NCBI RefSeq assembly: GCF_006442965.1
Contig: NZ_VFWX01000001.1
Coordinates: 124,001 to 188,000 of the forward strand
Reading direction: 5' to 3'
From: Mesorhizobium sp. CU3
GTDB taxonomy: Bacteria > Pseudomonadota > Alphaproteobacteria > Rhizobiales > Rhizobiaceae
Length of the DNA: 64,000 bases
Notes under the pieces: model-generated
What the model was told of the DNA's origin: nothing
The model's database searches: none
Seen by the model: the letters and a program-made list of their open reading frames with translations, nothing else
Part shown: piece by piece, positions 46,191-56,800 of the stretch
Numbering within the stretch: the first letter of the stretch is position 1
Layout of the letters: each line of letters starts with the position of its first letter
Translations under genes and position numbers: made by a program

Positions 46191-48413
46191 TCAGGCGGCC
46201 TGCTTCACTTCGCCCTTCTGGTAGGGGTCGAAGCGCTGGTAGAAGGTCTCGTCCTTCTCGGCCATGTCGAGCAGGAGCTTCGGCGCCTTGAATTCGGCGC
46301 CGTATTTCTTCTGCAGGCCCTTGGCGATCTTGACGAAACGCTTGGCGCCGATGCCGTCGATATAGGACAAGGCACCACCGGTGAAGGGCGCGAAGCCGAA
46401 GGCCAGGATCGAGCCGACATCGGCCTCGCGCGGATCGGTGACGATGCCCTCTTCCATCACCCGCACCGCTTCCAGCGCGATGGTGACCAGCAGGCGCTGT
46501 TTCAGCTCCTCATAGTCGACCTTGTCGGGGTTCAGCTGCGGATAGAGGTCCTTGAGGCCCGGCCACAGCTTCTTCTTCGCGGGCTTGGCCGGATAGTCGT
46601 AAAAGCCCTTGCCGTTCTTGCGGCCGAAGCGGCCATGCGTGTCGACCATGGTGTTGATCAGCGCCATCTGCTTTGGATCGACGGCCTTTTCGCCGAGATC
46701 GCGAATGGTCTGCTTCATGATCTTCTGGGCAAGGTCGACCGCGGTCTCGTCGGTCAGCGCCAGCGGGCCGACCGGCATGCCGGCAGCCTTGGCGGCATTC
46801 TCGATCATCGGCGCCGGAACCCCTTCGATCAACATCTTGTAGGCTTCCGACATGTAGCGCAGCACGCAGCGGTTGACGTAGAAGCCGCGCGTGTCGTTGA
46901 CGACGATCGGCGTCTTCTTGATGGCGCGCACGAAGTCGAAGGCGACGGCAAGAGCCTTGTCGCCGGTCTTCTTGCCGAGGATGATCTCGACCAGCATCAT
47001 CTTGTCGACCGGCGAGAAGAAGTGGATGCCGATGAAATTCTTCGCCCGCGTCGAATTCTTCGCCAGCGCCGTGATCGGAATGGTCGAGGTGTTGGAAGCG
47101 AAGATCGCCGACGACTTCAGCACCGCTTCGGCCTTCTCGGTCGCATCCTTCTTGACGCCGGAATCCTCGAACACCGCTTCGACGACGAGGTCGCAGCCCG
47201 CGAGATCGGCATAGTCGGCCGTCGGCGTGATCAGCGACAAGAGCTTGTCCTTGTCCTCCGGCCTGGCGCGGCCCTTCTTGACCTGGTCGGCCATCAGGCT
47301 CTCGGAATGCGCCTTGCCCTTCTCGGCCGAGGCCATGTCGCGGTCGAGCAGAACGACCGGAATGCCGGCGCGTGCCGTGACATAGCCGATGCCGGCGCCC
47401 ATGAAGCCGCCGCCGCCGAGGATGCCGATCTTCTTGAACTTGGTGTCCGGCACGCCGGCCGGGCGGCGGGCGCCCTTGTTCAATTCCTGCAGCGAGACGA
47501 ACAGCGAGCGGATCATCGCCGCCGCTTCCTTGCCCTGCATGATCTCGGTGAAGTAGCGCTGTTCGATCTTCAGCGCCGTGTCGAACGGCACCAGCAGGCC
47601 TTCATAGACGCATTTCAGGATCGCCGCAGCGGCCGGATAATTGCCGTAGGTCTCGCGGCGCAGGATGGCGATGGCCGGCGGCCAGAGATTGGCGCCGGCA
47701 GCCGAATAGACCGGGCCGCCGGGCAGCTTGAAGCCCTTCTCGTCCCAGGGTGCGACTGGCTTCAGGCCGTTCTTGATCATCGCCTTGGCGGTCTCGACGA
47801 GCTTCGTCGGCTCGGCGATCTCGTGGATCAGACCCATCTGCTTCGCCTTTTGCGGCGTCAGGTTCTGGCCGGTGGTCAGCATCTGCAGCGCCTGCTGCTG
47901 GTCGGTCAGGCGCGGCACGCGCTGGGTGCCGCCGGCGCCCGGGAAGATGCCGATCTTCACCTCGGGAAGCGCCATCTTCACCTTGTCGCTGTCGGCGGCG
48001 ACGCGGCCATGGCAGGCGAGCGACATCTCGAAAGCACCGCCCATGCAGGTGCCGTTGATGGCGGAGACCCACGGCTTGCCGCACGTCTCGATCTTGCGGA
48101 ACAGGCCGTTCATGGCGCCGGCATTGTCGAACAGCGTCTTGATCGCCTTGTCCGGATCCTTGCCGTTCTCAGCGGCGAAGGCGGCCAGCATCTTTTGCAG
48201 CATGGTGATGTCGGCGCCGCCCGAGAAGGTGTCCTTGCCGGAGGTGATGACCGCGCCCTTGATGGCGGCGTCGGCCACGACCTGATCGACGATGGCGTTG
48301 AGCTCGCGCATCGCCTCTTCGGTGAAGACGTTCATCGAACGCTCCGGCATGTCCCATGTGATCAGCGCGATGCCGTCGGCGTCGGTGTCGAGGGTGAAAT
48401 TGGTGTAGCTCAT
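46191..48413 (-). CDS. enoyl-CoA hydratase / 3-hydroxyacyl-CoA dehydrogenase fusion (FadJ/FadB-like)
   Basis: A 740-aa bifunctional beta-oxidation enzyme. The N-terminal crotonase domain (1-280) has the oxyanion region [20 protein letters not shown] and the glutamates in [17 protein letters not shown]. The dehydrogenase domain has the NAD-binding [16 protein letters not shown] at about 325, the catalytic His in [13 protein letters not shown], and a C-terminal duplicated helical domain. It follows the thiolase gene by 14 bp. Together with the thiolase it forms the trifunctional-type complex. Specificity for long or medium chains is not decided by the sequence. Confidence 0.96.
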   Translation of the reverse strand: MSYTNFTLDTDADGIALITWDMPERSMNVFTEEAMRELNAIVDQVVADAAIKGAVITSGKDTFSGGADITMLQKMLAAFAAENGKDPDKAIKTLFDNAGAMNGLFRKIETCGKPWVSAINGTCMGGAFEMSLACHGRVAADSDKVKMALPEVKIGIFPGAGGTQRVPRLTDQQQALQMLTTGQNLTPQKAKQMGLIHEIAEPTKLVETAKAMIKNGLKPVAPWDEKGFKLPGGPVYSAAGANLWPPAIAILRRETYGNYPAAAAILKCVYEGLLVPFDTALKIEQRYFTEIMQGKEAAAMIRSLFVSLQELNKGARRPAGVPDTKFKKIGILGGGGFMGAGIGYVTARAGIPVVLLDRDMASAEKGKAHSESLMADQVKKGRARPEDKDKLLSLITPTADYADLAGCDLVVEAVFEDSGVKKDATEKAEAVLKSSAIFASNTSTIPITALAKNSTRAKNFIGIHFFSPVDKMMLVEIILGKKTGDKALAVAFDFVRAIKKTPIVVNDTRGFYVNRCVLRYMSEAYKMLIEGVPAPMIENAAKAAGMPVGPLALTDETAVDLAQKIMKQTIRDLGEKAVDPKQMALINTMVDTHGRFGRKNGKGFYDYPAKPAKKKLWPGLKDLYPQLNPDKVDYEELKQRLLVTIALEAVRVMEEGIVTDPREADVGSILAFGFAPFTGGALSYIDGIGAKRFVKIAKGLQKKYGAEFKAPKLLLDMAEKDETFYQRFDPYQKGEVKQAA

Positions 48414-48427
48414 CTTTTCTCTCCCCG

Positions 48428-49636
48428 TCAGACGCGTTCGATGATGGTGGCGGTGCCCATGCCGGCGCCGATGCAGAGCGTGACCAACGCGGTGTTCAGG
48501 TCGCGGCGCTCGAGTTCGTCGAGCACCGTGCCGAAGATCATCGCGCCGGTGGCGCCCAGCGGATGGCCCATGGCGATTGCGCCGCCATTGACGTTGATCT
48601 TGTCGTGCGGGATCTCGAAAGCCTGCATGTAGCGCAGCACGACGGAGGCGAACGCCTCGTTGAGCTCGAACAAATCGATGTCCGACAGCTTCATCTTGGC
48701 GCGCTTCAACAGCTTTTCGGTGACATCGACCGGACCGGTCAGCATCAGCACCGGCTCGGAGCCGATATTGGCGAAGGAACGAATGCGCGCGCGCGGCTTC
48801 AGCCCCATGGCCTTGCCGGCCTTCTTCGAGCCAAGCAGAACGGCGGCGGCGCCGTCGACGATGCCCGACGAGTTGCCGGCATGGTGGACGTGGTTGACCT
48901 CCTCGACTTCCGGGTGCTTCTGCACGGCAACCGCGTCGAAGCCGCCCATCTCGCCCGGCATGACGAAGGACGGGTTGAGCGAAGCCAGCGACTGCATGTC
49001 GGTCGAAGGCCGCATGTGCTCGTCATGGTCGAGGATCGTCAGCCCGTTCTGGTCCTTGATCGGGATGACCGAATTCTTGAAGCGGCCATCGGCCCAGGAT
49101 TTGGCGGCGCGCTTCTGGCTCTCGACCGCATAGGCGTCGACGTCGTCACGGGAAAAGCCGTATTTCGTGGCGATCAGGTCGGCCGAGATGCCCTGCGGCA
49201 CGAACCAGCCGGGCAGGCCGACGGAGGGATCCATGAACCAGGCGCCGCCCGACATGCCCATGCCGACGCGCGACATGGATTCGACGCCGCCGGCGATGAC
49301 GATGTCGTCGGCGCCCTGCGCGATCTTGGCGGCGCCGAAATTGATGGCGTCGAGGCCGGAGGCACAGAAGCGCGAGATCTGCATGCCGGGCGCCTTGGTG
49401 TCGTAGCCGGCCTCGAAGGCGGCCGCGCGCGGAATGACCGAGCCCGCCTCGCCGACCGGATCGACGCAGCCGAAGATGATGTCGTCGACAGTGCCGGTGT
49501 CGAGGCCGTTGCGGTCGCGCAGCGCCTCCAGTGTCCTGGCGGCGAGCCGCACCGCCGGCACTTCGTGCAGCGATCCGTCCTTCTTGCCCTTGCCGCGCGG
49601 CGTGCGCACGGCGTCATAGACGTAAGCTTCAGCCAT
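48428..49636 (-). CDS. acetyl-CoA C-acyltransferase (thiolase)
   Basis: A 402-aa thiolase that splits 3-ketoacyl-CoA into acetyl-CoA and a shortened acyl-CoA. The nucleophile Cys is in [17 protein letters not shown], the catalytic His in [15 protein letters not shown], and the second Cys in LCIGAGMG. It is the partner of the adjacent hydratase/dehydrogenase fusion. Confidence 0.96.
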   Translation of the reverse strand: MAEAYVYDAVRTPRGKGKKDGSLHEVPAVRLAARTLEALRDRNGLDTGTVDDIIFGCVDPVGEAGSVIPRAAAFEAGYDTKAPGMQISRFCASGLDAINFGAAKIAQGADDIVIAGGVESMSRVGMGMSGGAWFMDPSVGLPGWFVPQGISADLIATKYGFSRDDVDAYAVESQKRAAKSWADGRFKNSVIPIKDQNGLTILDHDEHMRPSTDMQSLASLNPSFVMPGEMGGFDAVAVQKHPEVEEVNHVHHAGNSSGIVDGAAAVLLGSKKAGKAMGLKPRARIRSFANIGSEPVLMLTGPVDVTEKLLKRAKMKLSDIDLFELNEAFASVVLRYMQAFEIPHDKINVNGGAIAMGHPLGATGAMIFGTVLDELERRDLNTALVTLCIGAGMGTATIIERV

Positions 49637-49669
49637 TTTCGTGCTCCTTGGCTTTGCCGGCCGTCGCGC

Positions 49670-50842
49670 TTAGAGAGAGCGCCCGATCAGCAATTTCATG
49701 ATTTCGTTGGTGCCGCCATAGATGCGCTGGACGCGAGCGTCGCGATACATGCGGGCGATCGGATATTCATTCATGTAGCCATAGCCGCCATGCAATTGAA
49801 GGCATTCGTCGACGACTTTGCCCTGTAGGTCGCTCAGCCAGTATTTGGCCATCGAAGCGGTGACCGGATCGAGGCCGCCGTCGATGTGGCGGGCGACGCA
49901 GTCATTGTAGAAGACGCGGCCGATGGTGGCTTCGGTCTTCAGCTCGGCCAGCTTGAACTGGGTGTTCTGGAAATCGATGACGGCCTTGCCGAAGGCCTTG
50001 CGCTCCTTGACGTAGTCGATGGTCAAGGCCAGCGCCCTTTCGATCATGGCAATGGCGCCGGTGCCGATCTGCAGCCGCTCCTGCGGCAATTGCTGCATCA
50101 GTTGGACGAAGCCCTTGCCCTCTTCATGGCCGAGCAGGTTCGACGTCGGCACGCGCACGTCGTTGAAGAACAGCTCCGACGTATCGTTGGCCTTCAGCCC
50201 TATCTTGTCGAGGTTGCGGCCGCGCTGAAAGCCTTCGACCTCGTCGGTCTCGACGACGATCAGCGAGGTGCCCTTGGCGCCCTTTTCGGGATCGGTCTTG
50301 GTGACGACGATGATGAAGTTGGCGAGCTGGCCGTTGGTGATGAAGGTCTTGGAGCCGTTGATCTTGTACTGGTTGCCGTCCTTCTCGGCGCGGGTCTTGA
50401 CGCCTTGCAGATCGGAGCCGGCGCCGGGCTCGGTCATGGCGATGGCGCCGATTAGTTCGCCGGTCGCCAGCTTCGGCAGCCACTTCTGCTTCTGCTCCTC
50501 GGAGCCGTAATGCAGGATGTAGGGCGCGACGATCGAATTGTGCAGGCCGATGCCGAAACCGTCGACACCGACATGGCCGATCGCCTCGATGATGGCGCTC
50601 TCATGCGCGAAGCTGCCGCCGGAGCCGCCGTATTTCTCCGGCATGGAGGCGCAGAGCAGGCCGGCGGCGCCCGCCTTCAGCCAGCTCTCGCGGTCGACCA
50701 TCTCGTTCTTCTCGAACTCGTCGTAGCGCGGTGCGATCTCTTCCGACATGAAGCGCTGCGCCATGTCGTAGAGCATGCCGACCTCGTCCGCCGCCCAGGC
50801 GGGCTTCGGCAGGCCAAGAATTTCGGCTGGATTTGTCGCCAC
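49670..50842 (-). CDS. acyl-CoA dehydrogenase
   Basis: A 390-aa FAD-dependent dehydrogenase that introduces the trans-2 double bond in acyl-CoA. Typical segments are AIAMTEPGAGSDLQGVKT (FAD/substrate loop), NGSKTFITNGQLA, and the C-terminal LHGGYGYMNEYPIARMYRDAR with KIYGGTNE-type ending QRIYGGTNEIMKLLIGR. Its family usually places the catalytic Glu at the GGTNE site. It lies between the longer dehydrogenase and the thiolase in the same operon. Confidence 0.95.
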   Translation of the reverse strand: MATNPAEILGLPKPAWAADEVGMLYDMAQRFMSEEIAPRYDEFEKNEMVDRESWLKAGAAGLLCASMPEKYGGSGGSFAHESAIIEAIGHVGVDGFGIGLHNSIVAPYILHYGSEEQKQKWLPKLATGELIGAIAMTEPGAGSDLQGVKTRAEKDGNQYKINGSKTFITNGQLANFIIVVTKTDPEKGAKGTSLIVVETDEVEGFQRGRNLDKIGLKANDTSELFFNDVRVPTSNLLGHEEGKGFVQLMQQLPQERLQIGTGAIAMIERALALTIDYVKERKAFGKAVIDFQNTQFKLAELKTEATIGRVFYNDCVARHIDGGLDPVTASMAKYWLSDLQGKVVDECLQLHGGYGYMNEYPIARMYRDARVQRIYGGTNEIMKLLIGRSL

Positions 50843-50894
50843 GATTTCCTCCGCGTTCCGACAAGTGTGGGCCGGTGCTGCCGGCCCGCCAAAC

Positions 50895-52691
50895 CTAGAA
50901 CGCTTCCGCCGGCAGTGCCATTAGCGTGTCCGCGCCACTGGAAATGCGGGCAAGCCGGATCGCGGTCTCCGGCATGATGCGCTCCATGAAGAAGCGCGCC
51001 GTCGTCAGCTTGGTGTCGTAGAAGGACGCCGAGCCGTTGGCGCCTTCCGCAAGCTTGGCTTCAGCGGATTTGGCCATCTGCGCCCACATGTAACCCAGCG
51101 CGACCAGGCCGAAGAGATGCATGTAGTCGGTCGAGGCCGCACCGCCATTGTCGGGCTTGGCCATGGCGTTCTGCAGCAGCCACATGGTGGCCGCCTGCAG
51201 GTCATTGAGGCCTTTCTTCAGCGCCTTGGTGAAGGGCGCCATCTTGTCGTCGGCGCGGTTTTCCTCGCAGAATTCACCGACCTCCTTGAAGAAGGCCTGA
51301 ACGGCGCGGCCGCCATTCTGCGCCAGCTTGCGGCCGACGAGATCAAGCGCCTGGATGCCGTTGGCGCCCTCATAGATCATGGCGATGCGGGCATCGCGCA
51401 CGAACTGGCTCATGCCGTGCTCTTCGATATAGCCGTGGCCGCCGAACACCTGCTGCGCCATCACGGCGTGGTCGAAGCCCTTGTCGGTCAGCACGCCCTT
51501 GACCACCGGCGTCATCAGACCGGTGTAGTCGTCGGCCGCCTGGCGGTCCTTGTCGTCGCCCGAGCGGTGCGCGACGTCCGACTTGATGGCCGTCCACAGC
51601 GCCAGCGCGCGGCCGGCCTCGTTGAAGGCCTTCATGGTCATCAGCGAGCGGCGGATGTCGGGATGGACGATGATCGGATCGGCTTTCTTGTCCGGTGCCT
51701 TGGCACCCGACAGCGAACGGCCCTGGAGCCGGTCCTTGGCGTAGGAGACGGCGTTCTGGTAGGCGATCTCGGACACCGAGAGCCCCTGCAGGCCGACGCC
51801 CAGGCGAGCCTCGTTCATCATAGTGAACATGGCCTTGAGGCCGCCGTTCAACTCGCCGAGCAGCGTGCCCTCGGCCTCGTCATAATTCATGACGCAGGTC
51901 GAGTTGCCGTGAATGCCCATCTTCTCCTCGATCGAGCCGCAGGAGAGCGTGTTCTTCTCGCCGGGATTGCCGGAAGCGTCGAGCTTGAACTTCGGCACGA
52001 TGAACAGTGAGATGCCCTTGACGCCTTCCGGCGCGCCCTCGGCGCGGGCGAGCACCAGATGGACGATGTTGTCCGACATGTCGTGCTCGCCGGCCGAGAT
52101 GAAGATCTTCTGGCCGGAAATCCTGTAGGTGCCGTTGCCGTTGGGAACGGCCTTGGTGCGCAGCAGGCCGAGATCGGTGCCGCAATGCGGCTCGGTCAGG
52201 TTCATGGTGCCGGTCCAGATGCCGTCGATCATCCTGGGCAGCCAGGTTGTCTTCTGCTCGTCGCTGCCATGGGTGACGATGGCCGCAATCGCGCCTTGCG
52301 TCAGGCCCGGATACATCATCAGAGCCATGTTGGCGGAGATCATATATTCGGAGACCGCGGTGTGGACGGCGTAAGGCAGGCCCTGGCCGCCGAACTCGGC
52401 AGGCGCGGCAAGCCCCATCCAGCCGCCTTCGCGATACTGGTCATAGGCGTCCTTGAAGCCCTTCGGGGTCGTCACCGAGCCGTCGTCATGGCGCACGCAG
52501 CCTTCCATGTCGCCAACGCGGTTCAGCGGATGCATGACGTTCTCGGCGAACTTGGCGCCTTCGGCGAGGATCGCCTCGAGCACGTCGGGCGTGGCGTCGG
52601 AGAAACCCGGAAGATTCGAATAGCGCTGGTAGCCCAGCACGTCGTTGAGAACGAAGAGCGTATCCTGGACCGGCGCCCTGTAGACCGTCAT
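50895..52691 (-). CDS. acyl-CoA dehydrogenase, long form with C-terminal domain
   Basis: A 598-aa acyl-CoA dehydrogenase of the DmdC/AidB-like long class. The core has [37 protein letters not shown] and [17 protein letters not shown], followed by an extra C-terminal helical domain. The start is ATG 52691 with GGAGGA 5 bases upstream; the frame remains open for another 40 codons, but that stretch contains the operator dyad and lacks the domain start. First enzyme gene of the operon. Substrate chain length is unknown; some relatives act on 3-methylthiopropionyl-CoA. Confidence 0.93.
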   Translation of the reverse strand: MTVYRAPVQDTLFVLNDVLGYQRYSNLPGFSDATPDVLEAILAEGAKFAENVMHPLNRVGDMEGCVRHDDGSVTTPKGFKDAYDQYREGGWMGLAAPAEFGGQGLPYAVHTAVSEYMISANMALMMYPGLTQGAIAAIVTHGSDEQKTTWLPRMIDGIWTGTMNLTEPHCGTDLGLLRTKAVPNGNGTYRISGQKIFISAGEHDMSDNIVHLVLARAEGAPEGVKGISLFIVPKFKLDASGNPGEKNTLSCGSIEEKMGIHGNSTCVMNYDEAEGTLLGELNGGLKAMFTMMNEARLGVGLQGLSVSEIAYQNAVSYAKDRLQGRSLSGAKAPDKKADPIIVHPDIRRSLMTMKAFNEAGRALALWTAIKSDVAHRSGDDKDRQAADDYTGLMTPVVKGVLTDKGFDHAVMAQQVFGGHGYIEEHGMSQFVRDARIAMIYEGANGIQALDLVGRKLAQNGGRAVQAFFKEVGEFCEENRADDKMAPFTKALKKGLNDLQAATMWLLQNAMAKPDNGGAASTDYMHLFGLVALGYMWAQMAKSAEAKLAEGANGSASFYDTKLTTARFFMERIMPETAIRLARISSGADTLMALPAEAF

Positions 52692-52786
52692 GGCTTCCTC
52701 CACCCTTTTTTGTCTCGGCCGGCCAGCAAGTTCCCATCCACTCCTGAAGGGGGCCGGGCCAATCTCCGATGCCCCGATAACAAATA

Positions 52787-52808
52787 TTGACGTTTGCGTA
52801 AACGTCAA
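52787..52808. promoter_or_regulatory. operator dyad of the beta-oxidation operon
   Basis: A perfect inverted repeat TTGACGTTT-GCGT-AAACGTCAA, 96 bp upstream of the first dehydrogenase. On the coding (minus) strand its left half reads TTGACG and could serve as the -35 element. A half-matching site stands before the merR gene, which points to that regulator. It resembles LiuR-type MerR sites. Confidence 0.75.
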
Positions 52809-52856
52809 CAAGGTCGCAGGCAGAAAAAATTTGGCGCGCGGCCGGATAGTGGCGAC

Positions 52857-52888
52857 AAAAAAGCCGCGCGGCTACTGCCACGCGGCTT
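52857..52888 (-). terminator. rho-independent terminator of the merR gene
   Basis: Read on the minus strand, the stem AAGCCGCG / CGCGGCTT (52881-52888 with 52861-52868) is followed by TTTTTT. It separates the regulator gene from the operator and promoter of the enzyme genes. Confidence 0.85.
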
Positions 52889-52921
52889 TCATTTCCGGGG
52901 CCGTCCTCGATGGCGGCGCGA

Positions 52922-53386
52922 TCAGCCGGCGGCGCTTGCCTGCGGTTGCGCGCTGCGCTCGCTCAGCATCTGGCGGACCGCCGTCATCGAGGTGCTGAGC
53001 TCATTGATGGCGTCGTCGATCAGCGCCCGCTGCTTCTGCAGGCGGGCAAGCTGCTTCTCCGACTTGTCGAGCGCGAGCCGCAACTGCTTGGTGTTGGAGC
53101 CGCTCGGATCGTAGAGGTCCATCATCTGCTTGACGTCGCGCAGCGAGAAACCGACCTTGCGGCCGAGCAGGATCAGCTTCAGCCGAGCCTTGTCACGGCG
53201 CGTGTAGAGACGGGTCGAGCCGTCGCGCTGCGGATTGAGCAGGCCCTTGTCTTCATAAAAACGCAGCGTGCGCAGGGTCACGCCGTACTTCTTGGCCATT
53301 TCGCCGATGCGGGCGAGTTCCTCGCCGGCCTCGGCCGGAATGCTATTGGTATTGGCCGCGGCTTCGCCGGGCGAAACAAGTTTCAT
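52922..53386 (-). CDS. MerR-family regulator of the beta-oxidation operon
   Basis: A 154-aa MerR regulator. The winged HTH is at about 27-95 (ARIGEMAKKYGVTLRTLRFYEDKGLL, then RRDKARLKLILLGRKVGFSLRDVKQMM), followed by a dimerisation coiled coil (LDKSEKQLARLQKQRALIDDAI). There is no cysteine metal site; this fits the branch that senses acyl-CoA or other organic ligands. The start is ATG 53386; an upstream in-frame start exists. It lies directly upstream of the beta-oxidation genes in the same orientation and behind a likely autoregulatory site. Confidence 0.9.
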   Translation of the reverse strand: MKLVSPGEAAANTNSIPAEAGEELARIGEMAKKYGVTLRTLRFYEDKGLLNPQRDGSTRLYTRRDKARLKLILLGRKVGFSLRDVKQMMDLYDPSGSNTKQLRLALDKSEKQLARLQKQRALIDDAINELSTSMTAVRQMLSERSAQPQASAAG

Positions 53387-53507
53387 GGTCACTGGCTTTC
53401 CCCTGGTGGCGTCGCGGTCGAAGACCAAGCGTCGCTTGAGTGGAAGCGGGGGCGTGCTTCCAATCGTGGTTGCAACAAGTCAATCACAAAAGGCACGGCT
53501 TCGCACC

Positions 53508-53524
53508 TTTTACGTTTACGTCAA
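53508..53524. promoter_or_regulatory. second MerR-type operator, upstream of merR
   Basis: TTTTACGTTTACGTCAA; its reverse complement TTGACGTAAACGTAAAA shares the TTGACGT...ACGT core with the dyad at 52787-52808. It lies 122 bp upstream of the merR start, suggesting autoregulation. Confidence 0.65.
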
Positions 53525-53632
53525 TCCTATACCGAGAGCCGCAGGGTGACGCAAGGGCGTTGTCGAAACGGAGCTTTATGCCGCACCCGGTTGCCCGGGG
53601 TGTCAGGCGGTTCACGATTTATGCGCGACTTC

Positions 53633-53657
53633 TTAAGCTTGGTTAACGCCTTGTTTA
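53633..53657. promoter_or_regulatory. CtrA-like TTAA sites upstream of podJ
   Basis: TTAA (53633) -N6- TTAA (53643) -N7- TTTA (53654). The second pair nearly matches the CtrA consensus TTAA-N7-TTAA. It lies about 195 bp upstream of the podJ start. Confidence 0.45.
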
Positions 53658-53851
53658 CCACGTTGGGCGAATTGTGCGCATGTCGGTCACCCGTGGTTAT
53701 CCTGTAGCGAATTTTTCACGGTTTTTCGAAGCGCGGGTGAAAACCCTGGAAGCTCGTCTTCCTCCGCGGCAAAACCGCTCGCTCCGCTTCGTTCCCGGCA
53801 GGCTACTGGGAAACCGGCCATCGGCCGGCCATTCAGAACACGGGCGCATCG

Positions 53852-56800
53852 ATGAACAGCAAGCGGTCCTATCTCGATACACTCAACGCCGGCCGGCAGC
53901 GTCGGCCGCATGCCTCGCTCGAAGAACTGAACCGCTCGCTGGAAACGCTGGAGCAGCGGCTGGACCAGACGCGCGCCGACATGCCCGAGCGCCCCGATCC
54001 GCGGCGGCCGGCTGTCGAACCGCGCTATGCCGCGGCGCAGCCTTACGCCCAGCCGCGCTGGTATGAGGACCCTTACGCCGCGCAACGGCCGCAAAATCCG
54101 GCCCAGCCGAATCCAGTGCCGCAAAGCCGCGCGCCGCAGAGCCCGGCGCCCGCCGCTTCCGCCTTCGGCCAGAACTACCAGGCGATCGCCCGCGACATCG
54201 ACCGCGTGCGCGGCCAGGAAGACAGCGTCGCCATGGTCGGCAAGATCGCCGTCGAACTGCGCGGGTTGCGCGAGGAACTGCGCCACCAGATGACCGCCGG
54301 GCTGCAGCGCGAATTCGAAACGTTCCGCCAGGATATCGACCGCGCCATGCAGGCCAACAGCCAGCGCGGCGCCGTCCCGGGCGCCCTGCCGGACAAGAGC
54401 AGCGCCGAGCTCGGCCTCGAATTCGAGCGCCTCTCCGGCGCCATCCAGACGCTTGCCGAAAAGAGCGACGACCGCAGCGTAAACCTGCTGCGGCTCGAGC
54501 TGGAGCAGGTGAAGGGCGCGCTCGACACGTTGGCGCGCGAGGAGAGCCTGCAGAAGGTCGACCGCCGCTGGGACGATTTCGACCGCCGCTGGAGCGCCTT
54601 CGAGGACCGCGTCGACGCCGACCAGCGCCAGCGCGCCGAAGGCCCTGGACTTTCGGTGCTGACGGACCGGCTCGAACAGATCGGCAATGCCGTCAACAAC
54701 CTGCCGGAATCGTTATCGCTGCGCTCGCTGGAAGAGAAGGTGCGCACGCTGGCCGGCGCGGTCGACCGTTTCGCCGGTCAGCAGACCGCGCGCGGCGGCG
54801 AGACACTCGCCATGATCGACGAGCGGCTGGACGAGATTTCGCGCGCCATCGTCGCCTCGACGGTGGCCGCGCAGGCCAATGCCTTCGACCCCGAGAGCTT
54901 CGGCCGGATCGAGAAGCGCATCGCCTCGCTGGCGGTGCAGATCGAGGAGGTCGCGCAGGCACGGCCCGGCGCCGAGGTCATCGACCGCCTCAACCTTCTC
55001 TCTAGCCGTGTCGACGAGCTCGCCGGCCGCGCCCACCTGCCGGAACAGGCGATGGAGCGGCTGGGCAAGCAGATCGCCTCGATCACCGACAAGATGGACC
55101 GCGCGCCGGCGATGCCGGACGCCGACCAGATTTTCCATGGCCTTGAGCAACGCTTCGACGCGCTGTCGATGCTGTTCGAGCGCCGCCAGGGCGACGCGAT
55201 CGAACAGGGTAACATGCTGTTCCGCGATCTCGAAAAGCGTCTGGACGAAGTCGCCGACCGGCTCGACCAGCGCATGCGGCAGGACGACAGCGCCGGCATC
55301 ATGGAAGCGATCGACGCCCGCTTCACGGCTTTGGCCAAGCGCATCGAGACGCGCACGCCCGATCCCGCCAACGAAATGGCGATCCGCGGCCTGGAAAGCC
55401 GGCTCGAGGACATTTCCAGCCGATTGGAGACGTCGGCGCGGCAGGTCGCCGGCATCGACCCGGCGCTGATCCGCAGCCTGGAAGCCCAGGTCGCCGGCCT
55501 GTCGGAACATCTTTCCAAGCCGAGCACGCCGCTGCCGGACTTCGAGGACATCAGCCCGCGCCTCAACGAGATAGAGAAGTCGCTGGCCGGCACGCGCGAT
55601 TCCATCCTGACCGTAGCGCGCGAGGCGGCCGAGAGCGCGGTCAAGTCGCTGGCCGGGTCTAGCTCCGACACGGACCAGTCGAACGCGACCGCCGTCGCCA
55701 GCCTCGCCCAGGACCTGAAGACGCTCGAAGCGCTCACCCGCCGCTCCGACGAGCGCAATTCGCGGACCTTCGAAGCGATCCACGACACGCTGCTCAAGAT
55801 CGTCGACCGGCTGGGTTCGCTGGAAACAAGCGAAACCAGCGAAGCGGTCAGCGAACTGGTGGATCCGGCGCCGGCCGGCATGCGCGGCGGCCGCAAGATC
55901 GCGGTGCAGGACGCGCCGTCGATGGACATCGACCAGCCGCTGCCGCTCAGCGGAGACATGGCCGACCTGGAAGGTCGCGCCGCCGCCATCATGCGCGACG
56001 AACCCGTCCAGCCGCGCACGCCGGCCGAGGCCGCGGCGGCGGCCGCCATGGCGGCGCTCGGACCCGATGCGATCGCCGAGAAGGGCGACAAGGGCCGCAG
56101 GAAATCGATGTTTTCCGGGCTGACCCGGGCCTTCAAGGGCAAGAAGGACGCCGAGACGCCAGCGCTTGCCGGCTCGGCGCCGTCGGCAGACATTCCAAGC
56201 GTCGACATCGACGAGCCGCTCGACCCCAAGGCGGCCAATAGGCCGCTGGAGCCGGGATCGGGCGCGCCGGACCTCAACGCCATCATGAAGCGCGTGCGCG
56301 ACGAGCGCGGCGGCCAGCCGGCCAAGCGCCCCGAGACCGACGCCGCAAAGTCCGACTTCATCGCAGCAGCGCGCCGCGCCGCGCAGGCCGCGGCCGCCGA
56401 AGCCGATGCGCTGAAGCGGCAATCGACGATGAAGGGGCCGGTGAAGGCGCTCCGAATAGGCGACCTGCTCAAGGCCCGCCGCAAACCGATCCTGATGGCC
56501 GCCGCGGCGATCATGATGGCGCTGGCCGGCCTGCAGCTCGGCAAGGCGTTCCTGGCCGATCCGGCGCCTGTCGCCAGCAATGACGAGGCGCCGGTCATCT
56601 CCACGCCGGCGGTCGAAACCGCCTCGCTCAACGCCAACAGCGCGCCGAAGATGGACGCGGATGCCGCCCAGCCGGACAGCGCACCGGCGCGCGTGGTTCG
56701 CCAGGCTGAACCCAGCAAGGATAGCGCGCCACCACAGGCCGCGGCTGAACCGTCAATTCCCGAGGCACCGGCCACCATGGCGCCCGCTGCACCGGCGTCC

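Larger units (their letters stand above)
53387..53851. other. divergent merR / podJ intergenic region
   Basis: These 465 bp carry the autoregulatory dyad of merR (53508-53524), a CtrA-like TTAA cluster (53633-53657) on the podJ side and about 150 bp of podJ leader. No coding frame with a plausible start is seen. Confidence 0.6.

Noticed and set aside
46143..48632. Plus-strand frame of 829 codons antisense to the FadJ-like gene
   Set aside because: Its translation is rich in Arg, Asp, His and Gly without domain pattern, typical of antisense frames in GC-rich DNA, and the minus strand has an excellent match to a known enzyme.
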